Assembly (NCBI GenBank): GCA_934183045.1
Contig: CAKPRW010000002.1
Span: 1 to 41,407 of the forward strand
Length of the DNA: 41,407 nt
Source: an uncultured Clostridia bacterium
GTDB lineage: Bacteria > Bacillota > Clostridia > TANB77 > CAG-508
Direction of reading: 5' to 3'
Shown: positions 34,073 through 41,407 of the stretch, piece by piece
Layout: each line of letters starts with the position of its first letter
How positions within the stretch are numbered: position 1 is the first letter of the stretch
The notes under the pieces: model-generated
What the model saw: only the letters and a program-made list of their open reading frames with translations
The model's database searches: none
Told to the model about the DNA's origin: nothing
Position numbers and translations under genes: made by a program

Positions 34073-36218
34073 TTAAACAAAAATATGATAGATTAAATTA
34101 GTACACATACAAAGAATAATACCACAAATAGTAGGAAGTAAAAAGCTAACTAAGGTCCATTTCCAACTACCAGTTTCTTTTTTTATTGTTAATAAAGCAG
34201 TAGTGCAAGGAAAATGTAAAACAGTAAAAATCATAACATTAATAGCAGTTAAAATAGTCCAACCATGTTGAATTAAAATTTGACCTATTGCGTGAGTATC
34301 TTCTAAATTTACTAATGTATTTCCTCCAAGATAGCACATTAAAATTATAGGCAAAACTATCTCATTAGCAGGTATTCCGAAGAATGAAAGCTGTTAAAAT
34401 ATATCCATCAAGTCCCATTAAATTAGCAAAAGGGTCTAAGAAATTAGCAATAATAGAAAGTATACTAATACCATTAATATTTAATGTAGCAAAAAGCCAT
34501 ATAACAAGACCAGCAGGTGCAGCAATACTTATTGCTCTTCCTAAGACAAATAATGTTCGATCAAAAATCGATCTAACAAATATTTTCCCAAATTGAGGTT
34601 TTCTATAAGGTGGTAATTCCAAAGTAAAAGAAGAGGGCATTCCTTTTAAAATTGTTTTAGATAGTATTTTAGATATAATTAAAGTCAGAAAAATTCCTAA
34701 TAATATAACTAATATAACTACAATTGTAGAAACAAAAGAGCTACCAATACCTTGCATTGAACCAGCAATAAAGATGCTAGCAATGGCTATTAAAAAAGGA
34801 AATCTTCCATTGCATGGAACAAAATTATTTGTCAATATTGCAATTAATCGTTCTCTAGGAGAATCAATAATTCTACAACCTACAATACCAGCAGCATTAC
34901 AACCAAATCCCATACACATAGTAATCATCTGTTTACCAGTACAACAACATTTTTTGAAAAATCCATCCATATTAAAAGCTATTCTAGGTAAATAACCTAA
35001 ATCTTCTAAAAAAGTAAATAATGGAAAGAAAATTGCCATAGGAGGGAGCATAACAGAAACTACCCAAGTTAAAGTTTGATAAATGCCATAAATTAACATA
35101 TCAGCTAGCCAATTAGGACAATGTATAAAGTTTGCAAATACAACTAACTTCTCTTGAAACCAGCTAAATATAGAAAATAAAAATTCTGAAGGATAGTTAG
35201 CTCCAACAATAGTAATCCAAAAAATAATTCCTAAAAATAAAAGCATGATAGGGAAACCAAATTTCTTAGAAGTTAATATTTTGTCTATTTTTCTATCTCT
35301 ATGTGAATAATTGGAGTTTTCAAAAGCGCAAACTTTTTTACAAATAGATTCTGCCTGTTTCATTATACTGCCAACAATATTATCTTTAAAATTATCAGAA
35401 TTAATATTATTAATATTTAATTCTTTAATAATATTATTTTTAAAATCTTGAATTTTATTATTATTAATAATTGATATAGATAAATTATCTTCAATTGATC
35501 TTAATATTTTTTCTTCACCATCTAATATTTTTAAAGAAATCCATCTATATAAATTATCTGAAACAGAGAAAAGAGTTTTTAAGTATTCTTGCATTTTTTC
35601 AATACCTTGCTCTATAACAGAAGAATATTGGATTTTCTTAGGAGAAGGAATTAAATCCTTTTTACAAACTTTTGTTACGGTATCCATTAAATTGTTTAAA
35701 GTTTTTTGCTTTCTTGCAATTGTTCCAACAACTGGAATACCTAAATTTAAAGACAATGCTTTTAAATCTATTTTTATCTTTTTCTTTTTAGCTTCATCTA
35801 ATAGATTAACACAAAGTATAACATTATTTGTAATTTCCATTATTTGAAAAACTAAATTTAAATTTCGTTCTAAACAAGTTGCGTCAACCACAACAACTGT
35901 AACATCTGGATTTCCAAAACAAATATAATCTCTTGCGATTTCTTCTTCTTCAGAACTAGACATTATAGAATATGTACCAGGTATATCAACAAAAAGAAAA
36001 TTATTATTATTATAATTGCACTTACCAGTAGCATTACTAATTGTTTTGCCAGGCCAATTTCCAGTATGTTGATGCATGCCTGTTAAGCTGTTGAAAATAG
36101 TAGATTTACCAACATTAGGATTACCAGCAAGTGCAATTGTATAACCATCATTGTTTTTTAGAAGAGTAAAATCATTGTCTAATAGTTTGGTACCAGTTGA
36201 AGATTTTGAAAGTCCCAT
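34073..36218 (-). CDS. feoB: Ferrous iron transporter FeoB, with +1 frameshift at a CGG codon
   Basis: FeoB imports Fe2+ through the inner membrane. The cytosolic G domain has GNPNVGKST (residues 32-40), DIPG (78-81) and NLLD (138-141). A helical spacer precedes the membrane Gate domains. Codon 614 is CGG, three codons before a TAA. Skipping the C joins AFIL to GIPANEIVLPIILM, the conserved second Gate segment, and continues through HFPCTTALLTIKKETGS to a normal C-terminus. The full product is 714 residues, typical of FeoB. Without the shift the protein would lose about 100 residues with essential membrane helices. The start follows AAGGAGG. It lies 54 bases after feoA. Confidence 0.92.
34376..34379 (-). 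other. +1 frameshift site (CTT CGG A) in feoB
   Basis: Codon 614. Skipping C yields GGA (Gly614). The P-site codon CTT is the one used in the prfB (RF2) +1 frameshift. The unshifted frame stops 3 codons after CGG. Confidence 0.88.
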
Positions 36219-36272
36219 AAGTACCTCCTTAATTAAATATATATTATAGTTTATGATGTAAAATATATATAG

Positions 36273-36510
36273 TTACAAATAAATATTAATTAAAGAAGAA
36301 TCTTCATTACGTATTGCAATTAAAGTACCTCTAATATCATATGCTCTTAGACCTTTAGAAGGACTTTCTAAAATAGGAGTAATAGAAGAACTTTCTACTA
36401 ATCCTAAATCTAGTAACCTTCTTTTAATATTTCCGACTACAATTTAATTTATTTATATATCCCTTTGTATTTAAAGGCAAATTATCTAATGTATTAATTT
36501 TTGGCTTCAT
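36273..36510 (-). CDS. feoA: FeoA iron-transport accessory protein, with +1 frameshift at a CGG codon
   Basis: FeoA is a small SH3-like cytosolic partner of FeoB. The ATG at 36510 has an AGGAGG ribosome binding site. The frame runs through a typical FeoA N-terminus (LDNLPLNTKGYINKLNCS) to CGG at codon 26, then meets TAA two codons later. Skipping the C gives GNIKRRLLDLGLVESSSITP and later AYDIRGTLIAIRNED, the FeoA consensus. The product is 78 residues, normal for the family. The short unshifted pieces are easily missed, so this gene may be annotated as absent. It is the first gene of the feoA-feoB operon. Confidence 0.9.
36432..36435 (-). other. +1 frameshift site (AGT CGG A) in feoA
   Basis: Codon 26. 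Skipping C yields GGA (Gly26), and the unshifted frame ends two codons after CGG. It is upstream of the feoB site on the same predicted transcript. Confidence 0.85.
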
Positions 36511-36548
36511 AAGAATGCCTCCTGAAATTCTTAATTAAAGTAATGGTT

Positions 36549-36560
36549 GTTAGGCTAAAC
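36549..36560 (-). promoter_or_regulatory. DtxR-family-like operator upstream of feoAB
   Basis: On the minus strand GTTTAGCCTAAC, which matches the core of the DtxR/IdeR-type iron box (TTAGGTTAGCCTAACCTAA). It lies about 40 bases before the feoA start and next to a TATA-like -10 region, so iron-dependent repression is plausible. Confidence 0.55.
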
Positions 36561-36716
36561 TTTATAGTATAAGTGTAATAACCACTGACTTAATATATTA
36601 TATTTTGTCGAAAAATAAATGTTACTTATTGACAATTATTTTAAATTATGAAAAAATAAAAAAGATTTTTATTAGAATAAATAAGAAAATATATTAATTT
36701 GAGAGGGGAAAGATAG

Positions 36717-37181
36717 ATGAAAAAAGAAAGAGGATTTGAAATAGCAAAAGGATTTGAAAATCAAGGTATAAATTTACCAGTTAGAAAAACAAAATATTCA
36801 GCTGGATATGATGTAGAAGCGGCAGAAGACACAGTAGTTCCTAGTTTCAAAAAAGGAATGAATCCAACATTAGTAAAAACAGGAATAAAAGCATATATGT
36901 TAGATGATGAAATGTTATTATTATATAATAGAAGTTCTAATCCAAAGAAAAAGGGACTAATCTTATCAAATAGTGTAGGAGTAGTAGATAAAGATTATTA
37001 TGGAAATCCAGACAATGATGGGCATATAATGTTTGCTTTCTATAATATAAAAGAAGAAGATGTTATAATAAAAAAAGGAGAAGCAATAGGGCAAGCTATA
37101 TTCCAAAAATTTTTAAAAACAAGTGATGACAATTCAGAAGGAGAAGAAAGAGTAGGCGGATTTGGATCAACTACAAAATAA
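36717..37181 (+). CDS. dut: dUTP diphosphatase (trimeric dUTPase family)
   Basis: A 154-residue enzyme that hydrolyses dUTP to dUMP, keeping uracil out of DNA and supplying thymidylate synthesis. Motifs of the trimeric family appear in order: SAGYDVEAAED (motif 1), NRSSNPKKKGL (motif 2), VGVVDKDYYGN (motif 3, with the catalytic Asp), KKGEAIGQAIFQKF (motif 4) and the C-terminal ERVGGFGST (motif 5, phosphate-binding arm). The deoxycytidine deaminase-like alternative is less likely because motif 5 is complete. The start follows GAGAGGGG. Confidence 0.9.
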   Translation: MKKERGFEIAKGFENQGINLPVRKTKYSAGYDVEAAEDTVVPSFKKGMNPTLVKTGIKAYMLDDEMLLLYNRSSNPKKKGLILSNSVGVVDKDYYGNPDNDGHIMFAFYNIKEEDVIIKKGEAIGQAIFQKFLKTSDDNSEGEERVGGFGSTTK

Positions 37182-37283
37182 TTTTATACTGATTAGTATA
37201 TGAAAGAAAATCATAACAAAAAAAATTAAAAAAAATTTTAGCTTAGGGTAACAAGAGATACAGGGGAAATATACATAAAAAAA

Positions 37284-37313
37284 ACATGGCAAGGGCTTTG
37301 ACTTTTGCCATGT
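37284..37313 (+). terminator. Hairpin ending the dut transcript, overlapping the carD promoter
   Basis: ACATGGCAA and TTGCCATGT form a 9-bp stem followed by TTTTG. Its 3' arm is the spacer of the carD promoter. Confidence 0.6.
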
Positions 37314-37326
37314 TTTGTAGTATAAT
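37298..37326 (+). promoter_or_regulatory. carD promoter
   Basis: TTGACT (37298-37303), 17 bases, TATAAT (37321-37326). It shares bases with the dut terminator hairpin. Confidence 0.75.
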
Positions 37327-37336
37327 AAAAATGGTT

Positions 37337-37386
37337 AAAAAATCCAATAAAGTTATTATAAATTTTAATAACTTTATGATTTTTTG
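37337..37386 (+). promoter_or_regulatory. Long hairpin in the carD leader
   Basis: AAAAATC-(CA)-ATAAAGTTATT pairs with AATAACTTTATGATTTTT. The hairpin starts within about 5 bases of the expected transcript start and ends in T's, some of them paired. It could be an attenuator or a 5'-end stabiliser. Confidence 0.55.
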
Positions 37387-37420
37387 TGCTGATATATTAT
37401 GCTGAAAGGAGATGACTTAC

Positions 37421-37990
37421 ATGTTTAATGTAGGTGATAAAATAGTATACCCAATGCATGGAGCAGGGGTAATTGATTCAATAGAAGAAAAAGATATATT
37501 GGGAGAGAAACAATCTTATTACATATTGAAAATGCCAGGAGAAGTAAAAATTATGGTGCCAACAGCAAAGGCAGAATCAGTGGGAGTAAGAAATATTATA
37601 GATAAAGGTTCAGCAGACAAAGTAATGGGAATATTAGAAAAAGACGAAACAGAAATGGACAAAAACTGGAATAAAAGATATAGAGATAATATGGACAAAA
37701 TGAAGAGTGGAGATATATATGAGATTGCAGATGTTGTTAGAAACTTAAGTTTCAAACAAAAAGAAAAAGGTTTATCAACAGGAGAGAAGAAAATGTTGAC
37801 AAATGCTAAACAAATATTAGTTAGTGAATTAGTTTTAGCAGAACATGCATCTCAAGAAGAAATAGAACAATTAGTAGATACAAAAATAAATACTTCATAT
37901 ATGATGTTTAGAGCAGATGATGTAGAACAAGAAAGTGTAGTTAATAAATTCATACCATTTGATAGTACAGGAACATCTGAAAATTTATAA
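37421..37990 (+). CDS. carD: CarD-family transcription regulator
   Basis: The start is placed at ATG 37421 because AAAGGAG lies 9 bases upstream; the in-frame ATG at 37412 overlaps that site. The 189-residue protein has the CarD/RID RNA-polymerase-interacting domain at its N-terminus (FNVGDKIVYPMHGAGVIDSIEE, KIMVPTAKAESVGVRNII). A helical DNA-binding C-terminal domain follows (KRYRDNMDKMKSGDIYEIAD, NLSFKQKEKGLSTGEKKML). CarD binds RNA polymerase beta and stabilises open complexes at rRNA and other promoters. Monocistronic, with a leader hairpin and a downstream terminator at 38000-38028. Confidence 0.92.
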   Translation: MFNVGDKIVYPMHGAGVIDSIEEKDILGEKQSYYILKMPGEVKIMVPTAKAESVGVRNIIDKGSADKVMGILEKDETEMDKNWNKRYRDNMDKMKSGDIYEIADVVRNLSFKQKEKGLSTGEKKMLTNAKQILVSELVLAEHASQEEIEQLVDTKINTSYMMFRADDVEQESVVNKFIPFDSTGTSENL

Positions 37991-37999
37991 AAATAAAGA

Positions 38000-38028
38000 A
38001 AAACTATATTTAAAATATAGTTTTTTTA
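38000..38028. terminator. Bidirectional terminator between carD and the phosphatase gene
   Basis: AAAAACTATATTTAAAATATAGTTTTTTT: a 10-bp stem with A- and T-tracts. Confidence 0.75.
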
Positions 38029-38030
38029 TT

Positions 38031-38618
38031 TTATATTTCTAATTCATATTCATCATCATGTAGAGAAGTTAATTCTTTTTCTTTATAAGAATATTTCGCA
38101 ACTTCGCAATTTCCTAAACATAATGGTAATAGAGTTTCAGCATTTGGTATTCCGTCAAAATAACATTTAACTGGTATACTAATTCCTCCATGTGCTACTA
38201 TTAATATTCTTTTTCCAGCATATTCTTTTTTTATACTATCTAAAAAATCATATACTCTTTCAAAGAAATCCCTTATATTTTCTGCTTGATCATATTTTAA
38301 ATTTTGTTTGTAACTCCAAAAAGCATTAAAATCAAAATCTGTATTAGGCATTCCTTCGAATTCTCCAAAATCTCTTTCTATAACTCTTTCATCTATTATT
38401 GTTTTAATATTTCTTCCTTGATTTATAATTCCTGCAGTTTGTATAGCTCTCTTTAATGGGGAACACAAAATTAAATCTATTTTTTCATTTTTTAAATAAT
38501 CTCTTGTTTTTCTTGCTTGTTCTATTCCTTTTTCATTTAATTCTATGTCTGCTTTTCCTTGTACTTTTTTTAATAAATTCCATTCAGTTTGTCCATGTCT
38601 TGTTAATAATATCTCCAT
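38031..38618 (-). CDS. Histidine phosphatase superfamily protein
   Basis: A 195-residue RHG-family phosphatase. TRHGQTEWN is at residues 6-14 with His8 as the phospho-acceptor, LCSPLKRAIQTA follows near residue 51, and HGG lies near residue 143. It is related to the protein at 2932-3462. The substrate is unknown. Its AGGAGG ribosome binding site begins at the stop codon of the upstream RtcB-like gene, so the two genes are co-transcribed and perhaps translationally coupled. This pairing of a 3'-phosphate-type ligase relative with a phosphatase could be functional, but that is speculation. Confidence 0.92.
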   Translation of the reverse strand: MEILLTRHGQTEWNLLKKVQGKADIELNEKGIEQARKTRDYLKNEKIDLILCSPLKRAIQTAGIINQGRNIKTIIDERVIERDFGEFEGMPNTDFDFNAFWSYKQNLKYDQAENIRDFFERVYDFLDSIKKEYAGKRILIVAHGGISIPVKCYFDGIPNAETLLPLCLGNCEVAKYSYKEKELTSLHDDEYELEI

Positions 38619-38629
38619 AATTAAACCTC

Positions 38630-39742
38630 CTAATATTCTTTGAAACCTCTTTTGGTTATAGAGGCAATTTGTTTCATTTTTCCTTGTATTTTACCTGGGT
38701 AAATTTTTAATATATCTTGGACGGTTTCTGAAATTGGAGCATCTCCATCAGCTGTTCCTCTTATTTTAATATCTACATCAATATTTAATATTTGTCCATC
38801 TTTAAAACTATTATCACCGATTTTTATATCATCTTTACTAATTTTTATATTTGCATTTTTGTTTGGAACTTTTTGCCCTAATCCATGAGGACTTAGTGTA
38901 AAATCCATATTATCATGTTTAAATCGATTTTTTTCACTTTCTAAAGGATTTACAAAATAAATATCTTCTCCTGGTGCTGTAAGCAAAGCATACATTCCTT
39001 CTTTCCAATGACAACCTATACAAATAGAATGTTCTGTAGGCATTCCATAATGTTGAATATTTATTATTTTTTTGTCAATCAATCCATTAAATGTCGTTTC
39101 TATGAAATATTCATTTCTTTTTTTATTAAAATCTTCTAAAAAATGTGCTATATGCCAGAACTTTTCTGCATATTCTCCATCTAAATATCTTAAATGTCTA
39201 CCTGTTTGAGGATCTGTATATGTCTTAATAGCATTATAATACCAGTTATTTTTTTCTGGAAATAATCCTTCTTCCATGTTTCCTTCCTTATATTCTGCTG
39301 CTGATGCATGAACTACAATATAATAACCTTCTTCCAATTTATCTTTTCCATCGCAATAGCATAAAGTACAGAAGTGATTACCTCTATTATAATTCCAATC
39401 ATAAGTACTATCGGTATTAAAAGTTTTTTCTATTCTATTTTTAAATTCTTTTGGTGTAATTTTGTTTTTTAATTTGTATGCACATACTCCACATACATTA
39501 ACGGTAGCATCAATTGGAACAAATGGTACATCACAGTCCCAAGTTATACATGTTCCAACAAAAAATCCTCCCATCATTCGTACAGCATCTATTGATAATC
39601 CCAAATCAGACATGGCATAAATTTTTGCTTCTTTTTTACAATTTGATAACTGACTAGTTACATCTGATATCATTTTTTCTGTAGTTCCTAGAAATTCTAA
39701 AATTTTCATTTGTGTTTCATCATTAAATGTTAAATTAACCAT
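38630..39742 (-). CDS. Divergent RtcB-like protein (tentative)
   Basis: A 370-residue cytosolic protein whose conserved segments follow the order of the RNA ligase RtcB. NVCGVC (residues 82-87) resembles the metal-binding DxxCGV, but the Asp is replaced by Val81. GNHFC (121-125) resembles GGNHF, VVHASAAE (143-150) resembles MVHSGSRG, and CHWKEG (244-249) resembles VHRKGA. SPHGLGQ (284-290, His286) resembles the guanylated-histidine motif SCHGAGR. RtcB joins 3'-phosphate or 2',3'-cyclic phosphate RNA ends. The changes at metal and arginine positions suggest altered or lost activity. The assignment rests on motif order only. The start follows GGAAGG; it is co-transcribed with the phosphatase gene. 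Confidence 0.5.
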   Translation of the reverse strand: MVNLTFNDETQMKILEFLGTTEKMISDVTSQLSNCKKEAKIYAMSDLGLSIDAVRMMGGFFVGTCITWDCDVPFVPIDATVNVCGVCAYKLKNKITPKEFKNRIEKTFNTDSTYDWNYNRGNHFCTLCYCDGKDKLEEGYYIVVHASAAEYKEGNMEEGLFPEKNNWYYNAIKTYTDPQTGRHLRYLDGEYAEKFWHIAHFLEDFNKKRNEYFIETTFNGLIDKKIINIQHYGMPTEHSICIGCHWKEGMYALLTAPGEDIYFVNPLESEKNRFKHDNMDFTLSPHGLGQKVPNKNANIKISKDDIKIGDNSFKDGQILNIDVDIKIRGTADGDAPISETVQDILKIYPGKIQGKMKQIASITKRGFKEY

Positions 39743-39844
39743 ACTAAAACCTTCCTATAATAAATTTGACTATTGTCATTTTAATTATAAAATGGTTTCA
39801 GCATTATGTAAAATACATATTTGTTTTTCAAATATAACTTTTAG

Positions 39845-40723
39845 TTATATTTTACAATTATCTTTTAAAATTTCAATTAAATTATTTAATTCTTTAAATT
39901 TATTATTAACATTATAATATATTCCATATTCAGCTGGAGCAAGTGAAAAGCCTACATCTAGTTCATTCAATTCGTTATTTGCTAATTTTTCTGCTACATA
40001 TTCCTTTGTAACAACTGCTATTATATCTCTAAATTTTAATAATTCCATAATTCCAGGAAAGTTAACATTAGAGATATTTATTTCATCATCTTTTTTATAT
40101 TCAAGTGTTTTTACTAAATTTTTATATGCACTAGAAAATTGTTTTAATGTATAAATTGTTGTATTTCTTAAATCATTTTTAGAAAGTTTTTTATTCAAAT
40201 ATTGAGAGTTGCTATTTACAACAAAAATATCATGAAAATTTCCTATACTTATAAATTTAATTTTATTCGTATCATACAATTCATCACTATATTTCTTGGA
40301 AAAAGCAAGATCAATTTCTTGTTTTTCTAATGCCAAAAACATATTTTTTGTATTTAACTTATTTATATTAATAATATTGTTATTATTTTTTTCATAGAAA
40401 TTTGAAATGCCGTTGTTATATATTCTATCTGGCATATTTACATGTATACCTAATTTTATATTTTTATGTGTATTAAATATTGAGTCTGTTTTTGAAAGAA
40501 TATCTATAGGATCCTTTATTTGTAAATACAATTTTTTACCATTTTCATTTAGTATCATACCATATTTACTTCTTTTAAATAATTTCACATTTAATTCATT
40601 TTCTAAATTTTTAATATGTTTAGTTACAGCAGGTTGTGAAATATGCAAAATTTCACTTGCTTTAGTTAAGTTTTCTTCATCTGCTACAATTTTAAATATT
40701 CTATATAATTCTAAATTTATCAT
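39845..40723 (-). CDS. LysR-family transcriptional regulator
   Basis: A 292-residue LTTR. The N-terminal winged helix-turn-helix (about residues 1-60: LELYRIFKIVADEENLTKAS then QPAVTKHIKNLENELNVKLF) is canonical. The rest is the type 2 periplasmic-binding-like effector domain. The ligand is unknown. It lies on the same strand as the RtcB-like gene (102 bases upstream) and downstream of the partial MFS gene, so it may control either. Composition is host-like. Confidence 0.92.
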   Translation of the reverse strand: MINLELYRIFKIVADEENLTKASEILHISQPAVTKHIKNLENELNVKLFKRSKYGMILNENGKKLYLQIKDPIDILSKTDSIFNTHKNIKLGIHVNMPDRIYNNGISNFYEKNNNNIININKLNTKNMFLALEKQEIDLAFSKKYSDELYDTNKIKFISIGNFHDIFVVNSNSQYLNKKLSKNDLRNTTIYTLKQFSSAYKNLVKTLEYKKDDEINISNVNFPGIMELLKFRDIIAVVTKEYVAEKLANNELNELDVGFSLAPAEYGIYYNVNNKFKELNNLIEILKDNCKI

Positions 40724-40771
40724 ATAATCACGTTTCTTTCTTTATAAAATTTTTTTAGTTTATTTTAGTAT

Positions 40772-40819
40772 TTACAATTTTTTCTTAATTTCCTCAGGAG
40801 AAGGTAATAAATTTTCCAT
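40772..40819 (-). CDS. Possible 15-residue peptide or gene remnant
   Basis: ATG at 40819 with AAAGGA upstream encodes MENLLPSPEEIKKKL. The SPEEIKKKL-type wording resembles the N-terminus of DAHP-synthase-like proteins, so this may be the surviving start of a deleted gene. It lies between the MFS stop and the LysR start. Confidence 0.25.
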   Translation of the reverse strand: MENLLPSPEEIKKKL

Positions 40820-40832
40820 TTTTCCTTTAATT

Positions 40833-41407
40833 CTATTTTGTATATTCTTTTTCGCTAAAAATTAATTTATATAATTTTATACTAACTAATATTTCTATAA
40901 TTGATAATATAAATAATATTGCTATTACTATAATCATAGGATTATTTCTCAAAATTATTGTAAAACTTAAACTTATTATTGATCTTCCTATTTTTCTCGA
41001 TAATTCCATTGTTGTTAACAATGATTGTTGCTTTTCTTTTCCAACATTTCTTAGTGCTAAGTCTTGCATGTATACTTTAAAAGGATCTCGAATAAATAAT
41101 ATAATTATATATCCTAAACTCATAACACTAAATTTTAGAACTGTAGAGTTTACAATAAATGATCCCAATATCATTAAAAGAATAGATATACTTAATAATA
41201 TTGGTAAAATTACTCCTACTTTTTCTTTATATTTGTTATGTATCTTATTGAAAGCTATATTAGAAATAACTCTTATTATACGTGAAATGCATAATATTCC
41301 TCCAATTATCAAGGCTGTTTTTTCTACATTAAAATTTAATAGTAATTCTTGCTGTATAAATAATTTTCCATTTGATTGTCCAGAATTTACAATAGGATAA
41401 AATAATC
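40833..41407 (-). CDS. MFS transporter, C-terminal part (5' end beyond window edge)
   Basis: The minus-strand frame is open from the right edge (41407) to the TAG at 40833, about 190 residues, with no start needed inside the window. It carries about five hydrophobic helices (for example VGVILPILLSISILLMILGS and VMSLGYIIILFI), a FIRDPFKVYMQDLALRNV loop and a conserved TTMELSRKIGRS segment. This matches the C-terminal half of a major facilitator superfamily permease. The substrate cannot be told. Confidence 0.75.
   Translation of the reverse strand, partial: LFYPIVNSGQSNGKLFIQQELLLNFNVEKTALIIGGILCISRIIRVISNIAFNKIHNKYKEKVGVILPILLSISILLMILGSFIVNSTVLKFSVMSLGYIIILFIRDPFKVYMQDLALRNVGKEKQQSLLTTMELSRKIGRSIISLSFTIILRNNPMIIVIAILFILSIIEILVSIKLYKLIFSEKEYTK

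Noticed and set aside
27242..36435. Random sequencing or assembly errors as the cause of the frameshifts
   Set aside because: Errors would favour homopolymers and hit different sequences. All five are an extra C creating CGG, in non-repetitive contexts, while long A and T runs in the window are intact. Raw reads are still needed to exclude it.
41068..41400. 110-residue plus-strand frame at the right edge
   Set aside because: It is antisense to a continuous hydrophobic MFS frame that extends to the window edge on the minus strand.

Overview
The window is very AT-rich DNA (by eye 25-30% GC) with Clostridia-type content: CIRCE-controlled groES-groEL, ftsY, a UPF0182 membrane protein, CarD, a C-family replicative polymerase (dnaE), tyrS, feoA-feoB and an MgtA-type P-type ATPase. 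Together with strong TTGACA/TATAAT promoters and AGGAGG ribosome binding sites, this suggests an uncultured low-GC gut Clostridia member. That placement is inference. No CRISPR array, insertion sequence, rRNA or intact prophage is visible.

Layout. 1-6.9 kb is an accessory-looking patchwork: an SDR oxidoreductase, a YqfO-like protein, a zinc-ribbon/DUF4145-like protein, a decayed gene, a phosphatase, a metallo-beta-lactamase-fold hydrolase and a serine hydrolase. A divergent promoter cassette recurs three times here, twice with a structured leader ending in a terminator. 7-13.1 kb holds an ABC exporter, a PsbP-like membrane-anchored protein, an RluA-type pseudouridine synthase and groES-groEL. 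A tRNA-Thr and two small unknown genes follow. A Bacteroidetes-type purM with foreign base composition sits alone at 14.7-15.9 kb. 16-25.4 kb holds an M19 dipeptidase, ftsY, UPF0182, DUF5665, tyrS, a zinc-ribbon protein, a thioesterase and a cytoplasmic alpha-amylase. 26-37 kb holds dnaE, a transglutaminase-like protein, mgtA, a NUDIX hydrolase, feoB, feoA and dut. 37.4 kb to the end holds carD, a phosphatase next to a divergent RtcB-like protein, a LysR regulator and a partial MFS transporter.

Main discovery. Four conserved genes (dnaE, mgtA, feoB, feoA) are each interrupted by +1 frameshifts, five in all. Every one falls at an in-frame CGG codon. Skipping the C and reading the next GGN as glycine restores the family sequence each time: dnaE Gly362 and Gly511, mgtA Gly35, feoB Gly614, feoA Gly26. 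In a manual scan of all the other AT-rich host-type genes I found no other in-frame CGG. The pattern is what is expected if CGG is unassigned or starved in this organism and triggers +1 ribosomal frameshifting, or if a C-GGN quadruplet is decoded as Gly. It does not look like pseudogene decay or random sequencing error.

In contrast, four higher-GC genes (2272-2580, 5965-6762, purM, 25616-25894) use CGG where arginine is expected. They look horizontally acquired. Three carry their own consensus promoter and 5' hairpins, and purM has a promoter with an adjoining palindrome. If CGG always shifted the frame here these genes would be truncated, so they are both the main objection to the hypothesis and a direct test of it.
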